Shown here one piece after another: positions 1 through 5,996 of a stretch of 9,479 bases of DNA; position 1 is the stretch's first letter; every line of letters starts with the position of its first letter. The stretch lies in contig JACCZR010000008.1 of the NCBI GenBank assembly GCA_013695855.1, forward strand, positions 1 to 9,479, written 5' to 3'. Both the position numbers and the translations under genes were made by a program. The stretch is from Thermoleophilaceae bacterium (lineage in GTDB: Bacteria; Actinomycetota; Thermoleophilia; Solirubrobacterales; Thermoleophilaceae). The notes beneath the pieces were generated by a model. It searched no databases, was not told the origin of the DNA, and saw only the letters and a list, made by a program, of their open reading frames with translations.

Positions 1-170
1 GCGAGCTTGAGGCACTGGGTGAGCTCCGAGCCCTTCTGGAGATTCCCGCTGGGGGCGTCCTCGAGGCTCTGGTGGATCGACACCCAATCCTCCAGCTGCC
101 GGGGATCCATGACCACTTCACGAACGCGCTCGGGCGGCGCGGCAAACTGAAGGGAGCGCTCGACCTTCAT
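1..170 (-). CDS. SRPBCC-fold protein, N-terminal part (truncated by window edge)
   Basis: Only the first 56 codons are in the window; the gene continues leftwards beyond base 1. Read on the minus strand from ATG at 170-168, it opens MKVERSLQFAAPPERVREVV and continues with MDPRQLEDWVSIHQSLEDA. This is the usual beginning of START/Bet v1-like (SRPBCC, polyketide cyclase/CoxG-type) proteins: a first beta strand, then a short helix around 'AAPPERVREVVMDP', then 'LEDW'. Members bind hydrophobic ligands or act as cyclases or chaperone-like proteins, so the ligand cannot be named from this fragment. The start ATG overlaps the upstream gene's TGA in an ATGA, which implies translational coupling with the SDR-like gene. 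No promoter of its own is visible. The family call rests on sequence style; the specific function is unknown. Confidence 0.7.
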   Translation of the reverse strand, partial: MKVERSLQFAAPPERVREVVMDPRQLEDWVSIHQSLEDAPSGNLQKGSELTQCLKL

Positions 171-1081
171 CGCGCTCCCAGCGGCTCGGCCGCCTCCCAG
201 TCCGCGAGCGCGTGCTCGACGGCGCGGTCGAACCTCCGCGGGCGCATGTCGAACAGGCGCGCGGCCTCATCGGGGTCACGGGGCAGGATGTCGGACCCGA
301 GGCTCTCCATCAGGGGACGTACGAGCTCCACCGGCTGACCGGTCACCGCGGCCACCACGGCGCTCGCCGGCGGGGTCAGCGACGCGCCGATGGCCAGCGA
401 CGGGCGGCCGACCCCCATCAGTTCCGTGATGCGCTCCATCATCTCTCCATAGCTGAGCACGTCCGGCCCGACCACGTCGAGGGCCCGGCCGGCTGCAGCC
501 GGCACCGAGGGCGTCCGGGCCAGGTACTCGATCACGTCGCGCTCGTCGATCGGCTGGGTGCGGTTTTCGCCCCAGCCGGGGATCAGCAGCACGGGCAGGC
601 GCTCGACCAGGCGAACCAGCACCCGAAAGGAAGAAGACCCCGAGCCGATGACGACCGAGGCGCGCAGGGCCGTCGAGTCGGGCACGGCGTCCAACAGGAT
701 CTGCTCCACCTCGAGCCGCGAGCCGAGGTGCGTGGAGACCCGCCCGCCAGGCGCCATGCCGCCGAGGTAGACGATGCGCTCCACCCCGGCCTTGCGCGCT
801 GCCTCTCCGAAGCGCCGGGCCATGCGGCGGTCGCGCTCGGCGAAGTCGTCGTCGTCGGCAGCCTCCATGGAATGGACGAGGTAGTAGGCGGTGGCAACGC
901 CCTCCAGCGCCTCGCCGAGGTCTCCACCGCTCGCGAGGTCGGCCCCGATGGGCTCGACTCCGCTCAGCGGGGTCACCCGGGAGGGGTCGCGGGCGAGCGC
1001 CCGCACGGGCCGATCCTCGGAAGCGAGCCGCTCGATAAGGCGCTCGCCGATGTAACCGGTGGCTCCGGCGACTAGTTCCAT
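167..1081 (-). CDS. NAD(P)-binding atypical SDR family protein (YbjT/NmrA-like)
   Basis: This is a 304-aa Rossmann-fold protein. Residues 3-12 (LVAGATGYIG) carry the GxxGxxG dinucleotide-binding loop (G6, G9, G12) right after the first strand. Arg28-Arg31 after strand 2 could hold an NADP phosphate. 'YYLVHSM' at 66-72 and 'ERIVYLGG' at 101-108 are typical of the atypical/extended SDR group related to E. coli YbjT and NmrA sensors. 'TQPIDERDV' (175-183) is the usual late conserved block of this group. The classical YxxxK catalytic pair is not evident, so it may be a reductase, an epimerase-like enzyme or a nucleotide-sensing protein. ATG at 1081 is chosen because the Rossmann motif begins at once after it. 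The Shine-Dalgarno signal is weak, and the nearby upstream promoter-like sequence suggests a very short or absent leader. It is coupled by a 4-base overlap to the SRPBCC gene, so the pair is probably one operon. The substrate is unknown. Confidence 0.85.
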   Translation of the reverse strand: MELVAGATGYIGERLIERLASEDRPVRALARDPSRVTPLSGVEPIGADLASGGDLGEALEGVATAYYLVHSMEAADDDDFAERDRRMARRFGEAARKAGVERIVYLGGMAPGGRVSTHLGSRLEVEQILLDAVPDSTALRASVVIGSGSSSFRVLVRLVERLPVLLIPGWGENRTQPIDERDVIEYLARTPSVPAAAGRALDVVGPDVLSYGEMMERITELMGVGRPSLAIGASLTPPASAVVAAVTGQPVELVRPLMESLGSDILPRDPDEAARLFDMRPRRFDRAVEHALADWEAAEPLGAR

Positions 1082-1086
1082 GGTCA

Positions 1087-1118
1087 GGAGTACGCACCTT
1101 AGGTGCCTCTCGCGTCAA
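1087..1118 (-). promoter_or_regulatory. Candidate promoter with dyad operator for the SDR-SRPBCC operon
   Basis: On the minus strand TTGACG (1118-1113) and TACTCC (1092-1087) are separated by 20 bp, and the ATG follows 5 bases after the second hexamer. Inside the spacer lies a perfect 13-bp dyad, GCACCT-N-AGGTGC (1094-1106). An over-long spacer with a central dyad is the arrangement used by MerR-family activators; that geometry is known, its use here is inferred. TACTCC is a poor -10 box, and no merR-like gene is in the window. Confidence 0.35.
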
Positions 1119-1188
1119 TCGCCGCCGCGCTCGGCGCTCTCGCCGGAAGCGCCGAAAGCCCGCAAAGACCGGGCGGATGGGCGAACAA

Positions 1189-1227
1189 CCTGCATATTGC
1201 AGGAAACGGGAAAGTCACCGTTTTCCG
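1189..1227. promoter_or_regulatory. Two adjacent inverted repeats in the divergent intergenic region
   Basis: The first is CCTGCA-TAT-TGCAGG (1189-1203), a perfect 6-bp inverted repeat around TAT. The second pairs CGGGAAA (1207-1213) with TTTTCCG (1221-1227) across a 7-base loop, with one G-U pair in RNA form. They lie between the minus-strand SDR gene and the plus-strand gene starting at 1266. CATATT (1193-1198) inside the first dyad matches the -10 consensus at 4 of 6 positions. A role as operator or 5' leader hairpin is a guess. Confidence 0.3.
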
Positions 1228-1265
1228 GACTCGAGGGCTGGCAAGGGGGGCGAACTTGGTGCAGC

Positions 1266-1481
1266 ATGGCCGCCGTGCCCAAGCCCAAGAGCCAGAAGCC
1301 CGTCCGCTGCCAGGACTGCTTCTTCCACGAGCAGATGTTGTGCGCGCTGAATCTGGGCAAGCCCTGCCCGACCTTCCGTCCGGCCGAGCGCGGCCTGGCA
1401 CCCGAGCGCCAGCTCTCGTTCGTCTTTCGTGCCGAGCGCACCCACGCCGCCTACGCCTTCCCGCCCGCCCCCGGCGCCTGA
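1266..1481 (+). CDS. Small four-cysteine (zinc-ribbon-like) protein of unknown function
   Basis: This 71-aa ORF reads MAAVPKPKSQKPVRCQDCFF and continues HEQMLCALNLGKPCPTFRPA. Cysteines sit at 15, 18, 26 and 34 (C-x2-C-x7-C-x7-C), with His21 next to the first pair, a plausible single structural zinc site. A short basic stretch precedes it, and the tail after residue 40 has a hydrophobic 'LSFVF'. Third positions are strongly G/C, as in the neighbours. ATG at 1266 is the only sensible start that keeps the Cys block. A G-rich AAGGGGGG (1243-1250) is about 15 bases upstream, rather far for a Shine-Dalgarno site. The stop is 30 bases before the YhfI-like hydrolase start, so the two are likely co-transcribed. 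I do not recognise a named family. It resembles short conserved actinobacterial zinc-binding proteins, and a metal-binding role is inferred from the Cys pattern alone. Confidence 0.65.
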   Translation: MAAVPKPKSQKPVRCQDCFFHEQMLCALNLGKPCPTFRPAERGLAPERQLSFVFRAERTHAAYAFPPAPGA

Positions 1482-1511
1482 GGGCTCGCACGGGGGATAA
1501 GGTCGGCCACG

Positions 1512-2306
1512 ATGAGGCTGACGGTGCTGGGCAAGTCGCCCTCCTGGCAGGACGCCGGTGGCGCCTGCTCGGGCTACCTGATCGAAGAGGAGGACACCCG
1601 GGTGCTGGTGGACTGTGGCAACGGGGTCTTCGCCAAGCTCCGCGAGCAGGTGGACTATGTCGACGTGGACGCGGTGGTGATCTCCCACCTGCACGCCGAC
1701 CACTTCCTGGACCTGGTCCCCTACTCGTACGCGCTCACCTACGCGCCGCGCCAACAGCCGGTGGCGGTGCCCCCGTGGCCGGGAACAAACCACCCGGCCA
1801 GGCCTGCGCTGCACGTCCCGCCCCGCGCCACCGAGTGCTTCCGGCGCGTGGTGGGCGCCTGGGGCAACGAGGACCTGATCGAGAACGCGTTCGACATGCG
1901 GGAGTACGAGGCCACGACCCGGCTGGAGATCGGCGACTTGGTGGTCACCTTCCGCGCCGTGGCGCACTTCACGGAGACCTACGCGATTTGCCTGAGCGCG
2001 AAGAAGGGCTCAGGGCGCGTGGTCTACGGGGCGGACACGAGCCCCACCGAGTCGCTGAGCGATTTCGCCAAGGGCGCCGATCTGCTGGTGATAGAGGCGA
2101 CTCTGCCCCGCCCGGAGCGCGCGGGCGTGCGAGGCCACCTGACCCCGTCCGAGGCGGGCGAGCACGGGGAGGCCGCAGGCGTCGAACGGGTGCTGCTGAC
2201 CCATATCTCCGACGAGCTCGACGCCACCTGGGCGCGGGACCAGGCGCGCGGAACCTTCTCGGGCCGAGTCGACGTGGCCGGCCAGGGCACGGTCATAGAG
2301 GTGTAA
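1512..2306 (+). CDS. YhfI-like metallo-beta-lactamase-fold hydrolase (RNase Z-type branch)
   Basis: This 264-aa MBL-fold protein carries the complete di-metal site. HLHADH lies at 59-64 (H59, H61, D63, H64). H152 is in 'AHFTET', D175 in 'GADT', and H231 in 'LTHIS'. H209 in 'GHLTPSEAG' is the extra histidine-bearing block found in the RNase Z/YhfI/phosphodiesterase-like branch. The N-terminus MRLTVLGKSPSWQDAGGACS, then 'GYLI..DTRVLVDCGNG', resembles Bacillus YhfI, and the length (about 240-265) fits. It is probably a cytosolic zinc- or manganese-dependent phosphodiesterase. The natural substrate of YhfI-type proteins is not settled and should not be assumed to be tRNA, since the long flexible arm of true RNase Z is absent. 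The start ATG has AAGG about 9 bases upstream (1500-1503). It sits 30 bases downstream of the four-cysteine ORF, and a structured spacer follows its TAA. Confidence 0.88.
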   Translation: MRLTVLGKSPSWQDAGGACSGYLIEEEDTRVLVDCGNGVFAKLREQVDYVDVDAVVISHLHADHFLDLVPYSYALTYAPRQQPVAVPPWPGTNHPARPALHVPPRATECFRRVVGAWGNEDLIENAFDMREYEATTRLEIGDLVVTFRAVAHFTETYAICLSAKKGSGRVVYGADTSPTESLSDFAKGADLLVIEATLPRPERAGVRGHLTPSEAGEHGEAAGVERVLLTHISDELDATWARDQARGTFSGRVDVAGQGTVIEV

Positions 2307-2314
2307 TCGGGGAT

Positions 2315-2358
2315 GTGCCGGCGAGTACCTGAGGGAGTGCCGCCGAGTATCCGGGGGA
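2315..2358. repeat. Two-unit imperfect 22-bp tandem repeat
   Basis: Units 2315-2336 and 2337-2358 both begin GTGCCG and share GCCGAGTA/GGCGAGTA and a G-rich end, agreeing at 18 of 22 positions. A shorter partial echo (GGGCCGGCGG) follows directly. The repeat starts just after the stop of the hydrolase gene and shows no reading frame. It looks like a local slippage duplication that has started to decay; no function is evident. Confidence 0.5.
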
Positions 2359-2379
2359 TGGGCCGGCGGAGCTGGTCGT

Positions 2380-2435
2380 AAGGGGGGCTTGGCCCCCTTG
2401 AAGGGGTTTCGCCCCTTGAAGGGGGCGGAGTCCCC
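2380..2435. repeat. GC-rich hairpin cluster with duplicated 13-bp palindrome
   Basis: The palindrome CCCCTTGAAGGGG occurs twice, at 2394-2406 and 2412-2424. The stretch can also fold as consecutive hairpins: AAGGGGGGC/GCCCCCTT (2380-2399), AAGGGG-TTTCG-CCCCTT (2401-2417) and GGGGG-CGGAG-TCCCC (2421-2435). These pairings exclude one another. No T-run follows, so it is not a standard intrinsic terminator. It may still stop transcription of the hydrolase gene or shape the hsp20 promoter region, because its last bases run into the -35 element. Confidence 0.55.
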
Positions 2436-2450
2436 ATTAGTGTCGCCCGG
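2416..2450 (+). promoter_or_regulatory. hsp20-lon promoter, probably leaderless
   Basis: TTGAAG (2416-2421) and TAGTGT (2438-2443) are spaced by 16 bp, a good -35/-10 pair with the TANNNT form common in actinobacteria. Exactly 7 bases (2444-2450) separate the -10 from the GTG start at 2451, so transcription would begin at or next to the start codon. No Shine-Dalgarno sequence is present, which agrees. No HAIR (HspR) or CIRCE (HrcA) operator is seen here. Confidence 0.5.
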
Positions 2451-2894
2451 GTGAGCTCAGAGCGCGACCTCTTCGCCGGGTTCGAGCGCATGCGCAGGGA
2501 CTTCGACCAGCTCTTCGGAGATGTCTTCGAGCGCTCGGGGCTGCGGGGCCGGGGCTTCGTGCCGGCGGTCGACGTGCTCTACCGAGACGATCCGCCGCGG
2601 GCCGTCGTCCGTGCCGACCTCGCGGGCGTCGACCCCGAGCGGCTGACGCTCGAGATACGCGGGCGCCAGCTGGTGATCGCCGGCGAGAGGCGCACTGTGG
2701 AGGAGGGGGCTCGCCTCTACCAGCAGCTCGAGATCGAGCAGGGCCTGTTCAAGCGGGTGGTCGAGCTCGGGGCCGATGTGGTGGCCGACGAGGCCCGTGC
2801 CGCCTACGACGACGGCATGCTCCGCGTGGAGGTACCGCTGGCCCGCCGCGAGCAGCAGGCGCGCCGAGTGCCGATCGAGGAGGGCGGCTCGTGA
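2451..2894 (+). CDS. Small heat-shock protein, Hsp20/alpha-crystallin family
   Basis: This 147-aa protein has the classical layout. A short amphipathic N-terminal arm (RDLFAGFERMRRDFDQLF, 5-22) precedes an alpha-crystallin domain from about 37 to 131. The domain contains 'RADLAGVDPERLTLEIRG' (54-71), 'LVIAGER' (74-80), 'GLFKRVVEL' (98-106) and the signature 'DGMLRVEVPL' (121-130). It ends in a C-terminal V-P-I (140-142), matching the I-x-I/V anchor used for oligomer assembly. Such proteins are ATP-independent holdases that keep unfolding proteins refoldable or degradable. GTG at 2451 is chosen for full family length and because a -10 box lies 7 bases upstream; there is no ribosome-binding site. 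Its stop overlaps the lon start in GTGA, so the two are translationally coupled: holdase and AAA+ protease made together. Paralogues are often named hsp18 or hspX, and the exact symbol cannot be assigned. Confidence 0.92.
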   Translation: MSSERDLFAGFERMRRDFDQLFGDVFERSGLRGRGFVPAVDVLYRDDPPRAVVRADLAGVDPERLTLEIRGRQLVIAGERRTVEEGARLYQQLEIEQGLFKRVVELGADVVADEARAAYDDGMLRVEVPLARREQQARRVPIEEGGS

Positions 2895-5338
2895 GCATCG
2901 CGGTCCCCTCGGGAAACGGCGAGTTCCAGGACGTGCCGGTGGGCACCGAGCTGCCCGGCGCGCTGCCGGTGCTGCCGCTGCGCGAGAGCGTGCCCTTTCC
3001 GAGCACGCTCATCCCGCTGGCCGTGGGCCAGGAGCGCTCGGTTCAGCTGGTCAACGACGTCCTGGCAGGCGACCGGATGATCACGATGGTCGCCTCGCGC
3101 GAGCCCGAGCTGGAGGAGCCGGGGCCCGATCAGCTCTACGGCGTGGGAGTCACGGGCGTGGTCGCTCGCATGATCAAGGTGCCCGACGGCTCGCTGCGGA
3201 TCCTGGTCAACGGCGGGCAGAGGGTGCAGGTGGGCGAGTACACCTCCTCGGATCCCTACCTGGTGGCGCAGATCACCGAGCTGCCCGACGAGATCGTGCC
3301 CTCCACCGAGCTGCAGGCCCTGCACCACAACGTCCAGACCACCTTCTCCCAGATCATCGAGCAGGTCCCCTACCTGCCCGAGGAGCTGCAGGTGGCGGTG
3401 GCCAACCTCGAGGATCCCGCCGAGCTGGCGCACATGATCGCCGGGGCGCTTCGCATCGACACCGCCGAGAAGCAGGAGCTGCTCGAAGAGCGCGATGTCG
3501 CGCGCCGCCTGCGCCGGCTCTCGGAGTTCCTCGCCCGCGAGCTGGAGGTGGTCTCACTCGGCACCCAGATCCAGTCCCAGGTGCAGTCGGAGATCGACAA
3601 GGGCCAGCGCGAGTACTACCTGCGCCAGCAGCTCAAGGCGATCCAGGAGGAGCTCGGCGAGTCGGACGAGCAGGCGGCCGAGGCCAGCGAGCTGCGCGAG
3701 CAGATCGACGCCGCCGAGCTGCCCGAGCACGCGCTCAAGCAGGCCGAGCGCGAGCTGCGGCGCTTCGAGCGGCTGCCGCCGCAGTCGGCCGAGCACGGGG
3801 TGATTCGCACCTACCTCGAGTGGCTGGCGGGCCTGCCGTGGTCGAAGTCAACCGACGACAACCTCGACCTCGGCCACGCACGCGAGGTGCTCGATGCCGA
3901 CCACTACGACATCGAGCGTGTCAAGGACCGCATCCTCGAGTCCCTGGCGGTGCGAAAGCTCAAGCCGGACGCCCGCTCGGCGATCCTCTGCTTCGTAGGG
4001 CCGCCGGGCGTGGGCAAGACCTCGCTCGGCAAGTCGGTGGCCACGGCCATGGGCCGGGCCTTCGAGCGCCTGTCGGTGGGCGGCGTGCGCGACGAGTCGG
4101 AGATCCGGGGCCACCGGCGCACCTACATCGGCGCTCTGCCCGGGGCGATCATCCGCGCCCTGCGCGACGCGGAGTCCAACAATCCGGTCCTGATGATCGA
4201 CGAAATCGACAAGATGGGGACCGACTTCCGCGGCGATCCCTCCAGTGCGATGCTCGAGGTGCTCGATCCCGAGCAGAACTCGAGCTTCCGCGATCACTAC
4301 CTCGACCTGGCCTTTGACCTGTCGAGCTGCTTCTTCATCACCACCGCCAACCAGCTGGACCCCATCCCCGCTGCGCTGCGCGACCGCATGGAGGTGATCG
4401 AGCTCTCGGGCTACACCCAGGAGGAGAAGCTCGAGATCGCCAAGCGCTATCTCGTGCCACGCCAGGTCGAGCGAAACGGGCTGAGCAAGTCGAAGATCGA
4501 GTTCACCGACCCGGCGCTCGCCGAGGTGATCGACGGCTACACCCGCGAGGCGGGAGTGCGCAACCTCGAGCGCGAGCTCGGGTCGGTGGCCCGGAAGGTC
4601 GCGCGCGAGTACGCCGAGGGCAGCCGGCGCTCCAAGAGGACGATCCGTCCCAAGCAGGTGCGCGAGCTGCTGGGCAAGCGGCGCGTCGAGGAGGATGTGG
4701 GGCGGCGCACCGACGAGCCCGGGGTCGCGACCGGCCTGGCCTGGACGCCGGTGGGCGGCGATGTCCTCTTCGTGGAGGCCGCGGCCTTCCCGGGCGAGGG
4801 GAAGCTTCAGATCACCGGGCAGCTTGGCGACGTGATGAAGGAGTCCGCGGCGGCGGCGCTGTCGTGGATCAAGGGCCATGCGAGCGCCCTGGAGGGCGAG
4901 CACCCCGACCAGTGGTTTCGCGAGAACGACCTGCACGTGCACGTGCCCGCGGGCGCGATCCCCAAGGACGGCCCGAGCGCGGGAATCACGATGGCCACGG
5001 CGCTGGCCTCGCTGCTGACCGGCCGCCCGGTGCGCTCTGACACCGCGATGACCGGCGAGGTCACCCTCACCGGTCAGGTCCTGCCCATCGGTGGGCTCAA
5101 GGACAAGGCGCTCGCCGCGCAGCGCGCAGAGCTCACCCGCGTGGTGGCACCGCGACGCAACGAGGTCGACCTCGACGAGCTCCCGGAGCACCTCAAAAAG
5201 GACATCGAGTTCGTGTTCGTGGACTCGGTGGAGGAGGTCCTCGAACAGGCACTCGAGCCCGCCGGGTCGCTCGCGGCCCGCCGCCGCCCCGCCTCGAGAG
5301 GCCGCCGCCCGGTGGCTGCCGGTGTGCGCCGGGCCTAA
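2891..5338 (+). CDS. lon: ATP-dependent Lon protease (LonA type)
   Basis: This 815-aa protein is full length for the family. The N-terminal LON substrate-binding domain runs from about 24 to 215 ('LPVLPLRESVPFPSTLIPL' at its start), followed by a long coiled region ('QREYYLRQQLKAIQEELGE'). The AAA+ module has Walker A GPPGVGKT at 370-377 (K376, T377) and Walker B 'VLMIDEID' with D437/E438. The C-terminal peptidase has the Ser-Lys dyad: S696 in 'PKDGPSAG' and K739 in 'GGLKDKALAA', with the same 43-residue spacing as E. coli S679/K722. It degrades misfolded and certain regulatory proteins in the cytosol. It ends in an Arg-rich tail of about 30 residues (after 'EQALEPAGS') that goes beyond the usual fold. 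The start is GTG at 2891, inside the GTGA overlap with hsp20. All catalytic residues are intact. Confidence 0.97.
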   Translation: MSIAVPSGNGEFQDVPVGTELPGALPVLPLRESVPFPSTLIPLAVGQERSVQLVNDVLAGDRMITMVASREPELEEPGPDQLYGVGVTGVVARMIKVPDGSLRILVNGGQRVQVGEYTSSDPYLVAQITELPDEIVPSTELQALHHNVQTTFSQIIEQVPYLPEELQVAVANLEDPAELAHMIAGALRIDTAEKQELLEERDVARRLRRLSEFLARELEVVSLGTQIQSQVQSEIDKGQREYYLRQQLKAIQEELGESDEQAAEASELREQIDAAELPEHALKQAERELRRFERLPPQSAEHGVIRTYLEWLAGLPWSKSTDDNLDLGHAREVLDADHYDIERVKDRILESLAVRKLKPDARSAILCFVGPPGVGKTSLGKSVATAMGRAFERLSVGGVRDESEIRGHRRTYIGALPGAIIRALRDAESNNPVLMIDEIDKMGTDFRGDPSSAMLEVLDPEQNSSFRDHYLDLAFDLSSCFFITTANQLDPIPAALRDRMEVIELSGYTQEEKLEIAKRYLVPRQVERNGLSKSKIEFTDPALAEVIDGYTREAGVRNLERELGSVARKVAREYAEGSRRSKRTIRPKQVRELLGKRRVEEDVGRRTDEPGVATGLAWTPVGGDVLFVEAAAFPGEGKLQITGQLGDVMKESAAAALSWIKGHASALEGEHPDQWFRENDLHVHVPAGAIPKDGPSAGITMATALASLLTGRPVRSDTAMTGEVTLTGQVLPIGGLKDKALAAQRAELTRVVAPRRNEVDLDELPEHLKKDIEFVFVDSVEEVLEQALEPAGSLAARRRPASRGRRPVAAGVRRA

Positions 5339-5344
5339 CCCGGG

Positions 5345-5393
5345 TATAAGTTAGCCCCGGCGCCGAGAGCGCGGCAAGCGACTCCGAGGAGAG
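5345..5393 (+). promoter_or_regulatory. Candidate -10 element and Shine-Dalgarno site of the 163-aa gene
   Basis: TATAAG (5345-5350) lies 7 bases after the lon stop and about 45 bases before the next start. GAGGAGAG (5386-5393) is a clear ribosome-binding site 2-5 bases before ATG 5396. No convincing -35 hexamer is visible at 17 bp, so this promoter is tentative; read-through from lon is also possible because no terminator separates them. Confidence 0.4.
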
Positions 5394-5395
5394 CA

Positions 5396-5887
5396 ATGGC
5401 AGCGAAGAAGAAGGCTGCAAAAGCGGGTAGTAAGGCCGCCAAGGCAGGCGGCGGCGCATTCGCCGCAGGCAAGGCCGTCCGCAACAACGACTACGTCCAG
5501 CGCCTGATCGAGGACGAGGACCTGCGCGAGAACCTGCGTGTGGCCTTTGACTCCTCGAAGAAGGCCTACAGCCGAATCAGCAACGGCAAAGGTCCGCAGG
5601 CGATCATGGACGACAAGAAGACCCGAAAGGAGATCAAGGAGGCGGCGAGCTCGTTCAAGGAGGCCGCCGACACCCTGCGCGGGACCAAGCGCAAGCGCAA
5701 GGCCAAGCGCGGTGGCAGCCTCGTGATGATCATCATCGTGGGCGGCGTGGCAGCCGTGGCGCTCAACGAGGGCCTGCGCAAGAAGGTGCTCGACACGCTG
5801 TTCGGGGCCGAGGAGGAGTTCGAGTACACCTCGACCACCACCCCGCAGACCAGCAGCCCGCCGAGCGAGTCCGTCGGGGCCTCCTGA
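5396..5887 (+). CDS. Lys/Ala-rich single-pass membrane protein of unknown function
   Basis: This is a 163-aa protein. Residues 1-28 are Lys/Ala/Gly-rich (MAAKKKAAKAGSKAAKAGGG), like histone-type tails that bind nucleic acid or acidic lipid. A predicted helical region (about 31-95, 'NNDYVQRLIEDEDLRENLRV', 'EIKEAASSFKEAADTL') precedes a basic patch (KRKRKAKR, 98-105). One hydrophobic segment, SLVMIIIVGGVAAVAL (108-123), is followed by 'NEGLRKKVLDTLFGAEEEFEY' and a Thr/Ser/Pro tail. The positive patch before the membrane helix predicts the N-terminal domain inside the cell and the acidic, Ser/Thr-rich end outside. The style recalls YtxH-like stress proteins and similar conserved actinobacterial proteins, but I cannot name a family. 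It has its own ribosome-binding site and is the last gene before a strong terminator, so it could be a read-through member of the hsp20-lon unit. The function is unknown. Confidence 0.82.
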   Translation: MAAKKKAAKAGSKAAKAGGGAFAAGKAVRNNDYVQRLIEDEDLRENLRVAFDSSKKAYSRISNGKGPQAIMDDKKTRKEIKEAASSFKEAADTLRGTKRKRKAKRGGSLVMIIIVGGVAAVALNEGLRKKVLDTLFGAEEEFEYTSTTTPQTSSPPSESVGAS

Positions 5888-5916
5888 CCGGTCTCGTCTG
5901 GCAAGCACCAGCTCTT

Positions 5917-5952
5917 GAAGGGCGCCCCCGCAGGGCGCCCTTCGCTTTTCTC
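5917..5952 (+). terminator. Rho-independent terminator
   Basis: A perfect 11-bp stem, GAAGGGCGCCC (5917-5927) and GGGCGCCCTTC (5933-5943), closes a 5-base loop (CCGCA) and is followed by GCTTTTCT. It lies 30 bases after the stop of the membrane-protein gene and separates the hsp20-lon-membrane protein block from the TetR block. Confidence 0.9.
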
Positions 5953-5996
5953 GGGCCGCAGTCAGCCATCCAGAGTGGGCTGAGGTGGAGGCCTCA

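Noticed and set aside
1103..2332. A 409-codon open frame running through the four-cysteine and hydrolase genes
   Set aside because: It is a different frame over two genes with clear motifs; its Arg/Gly/Ala-rich translation has no domain and is a composition artefact.
2380..2450. HspR (HAIR) operator upstream of hsp20-lon
   Set aside because: The repeated CCCCTTGAAGGGG shares only CTTGA with the HAIR arm CTTGAGT and lacks the matching N7-ACTCAAG arm. A lone GAGTGC half-site at 2335-2340 likewise lacks its CIRCE partner.
3848..5191. A 447-codon open frame on the minus strand opposite lon
   Set aside because: It is exactly antisense to a Lon gene with all catalytic motifs. Its translation is His/Arg/Gly-rich without family features, the usual shadow frame of GC-rich DNA.
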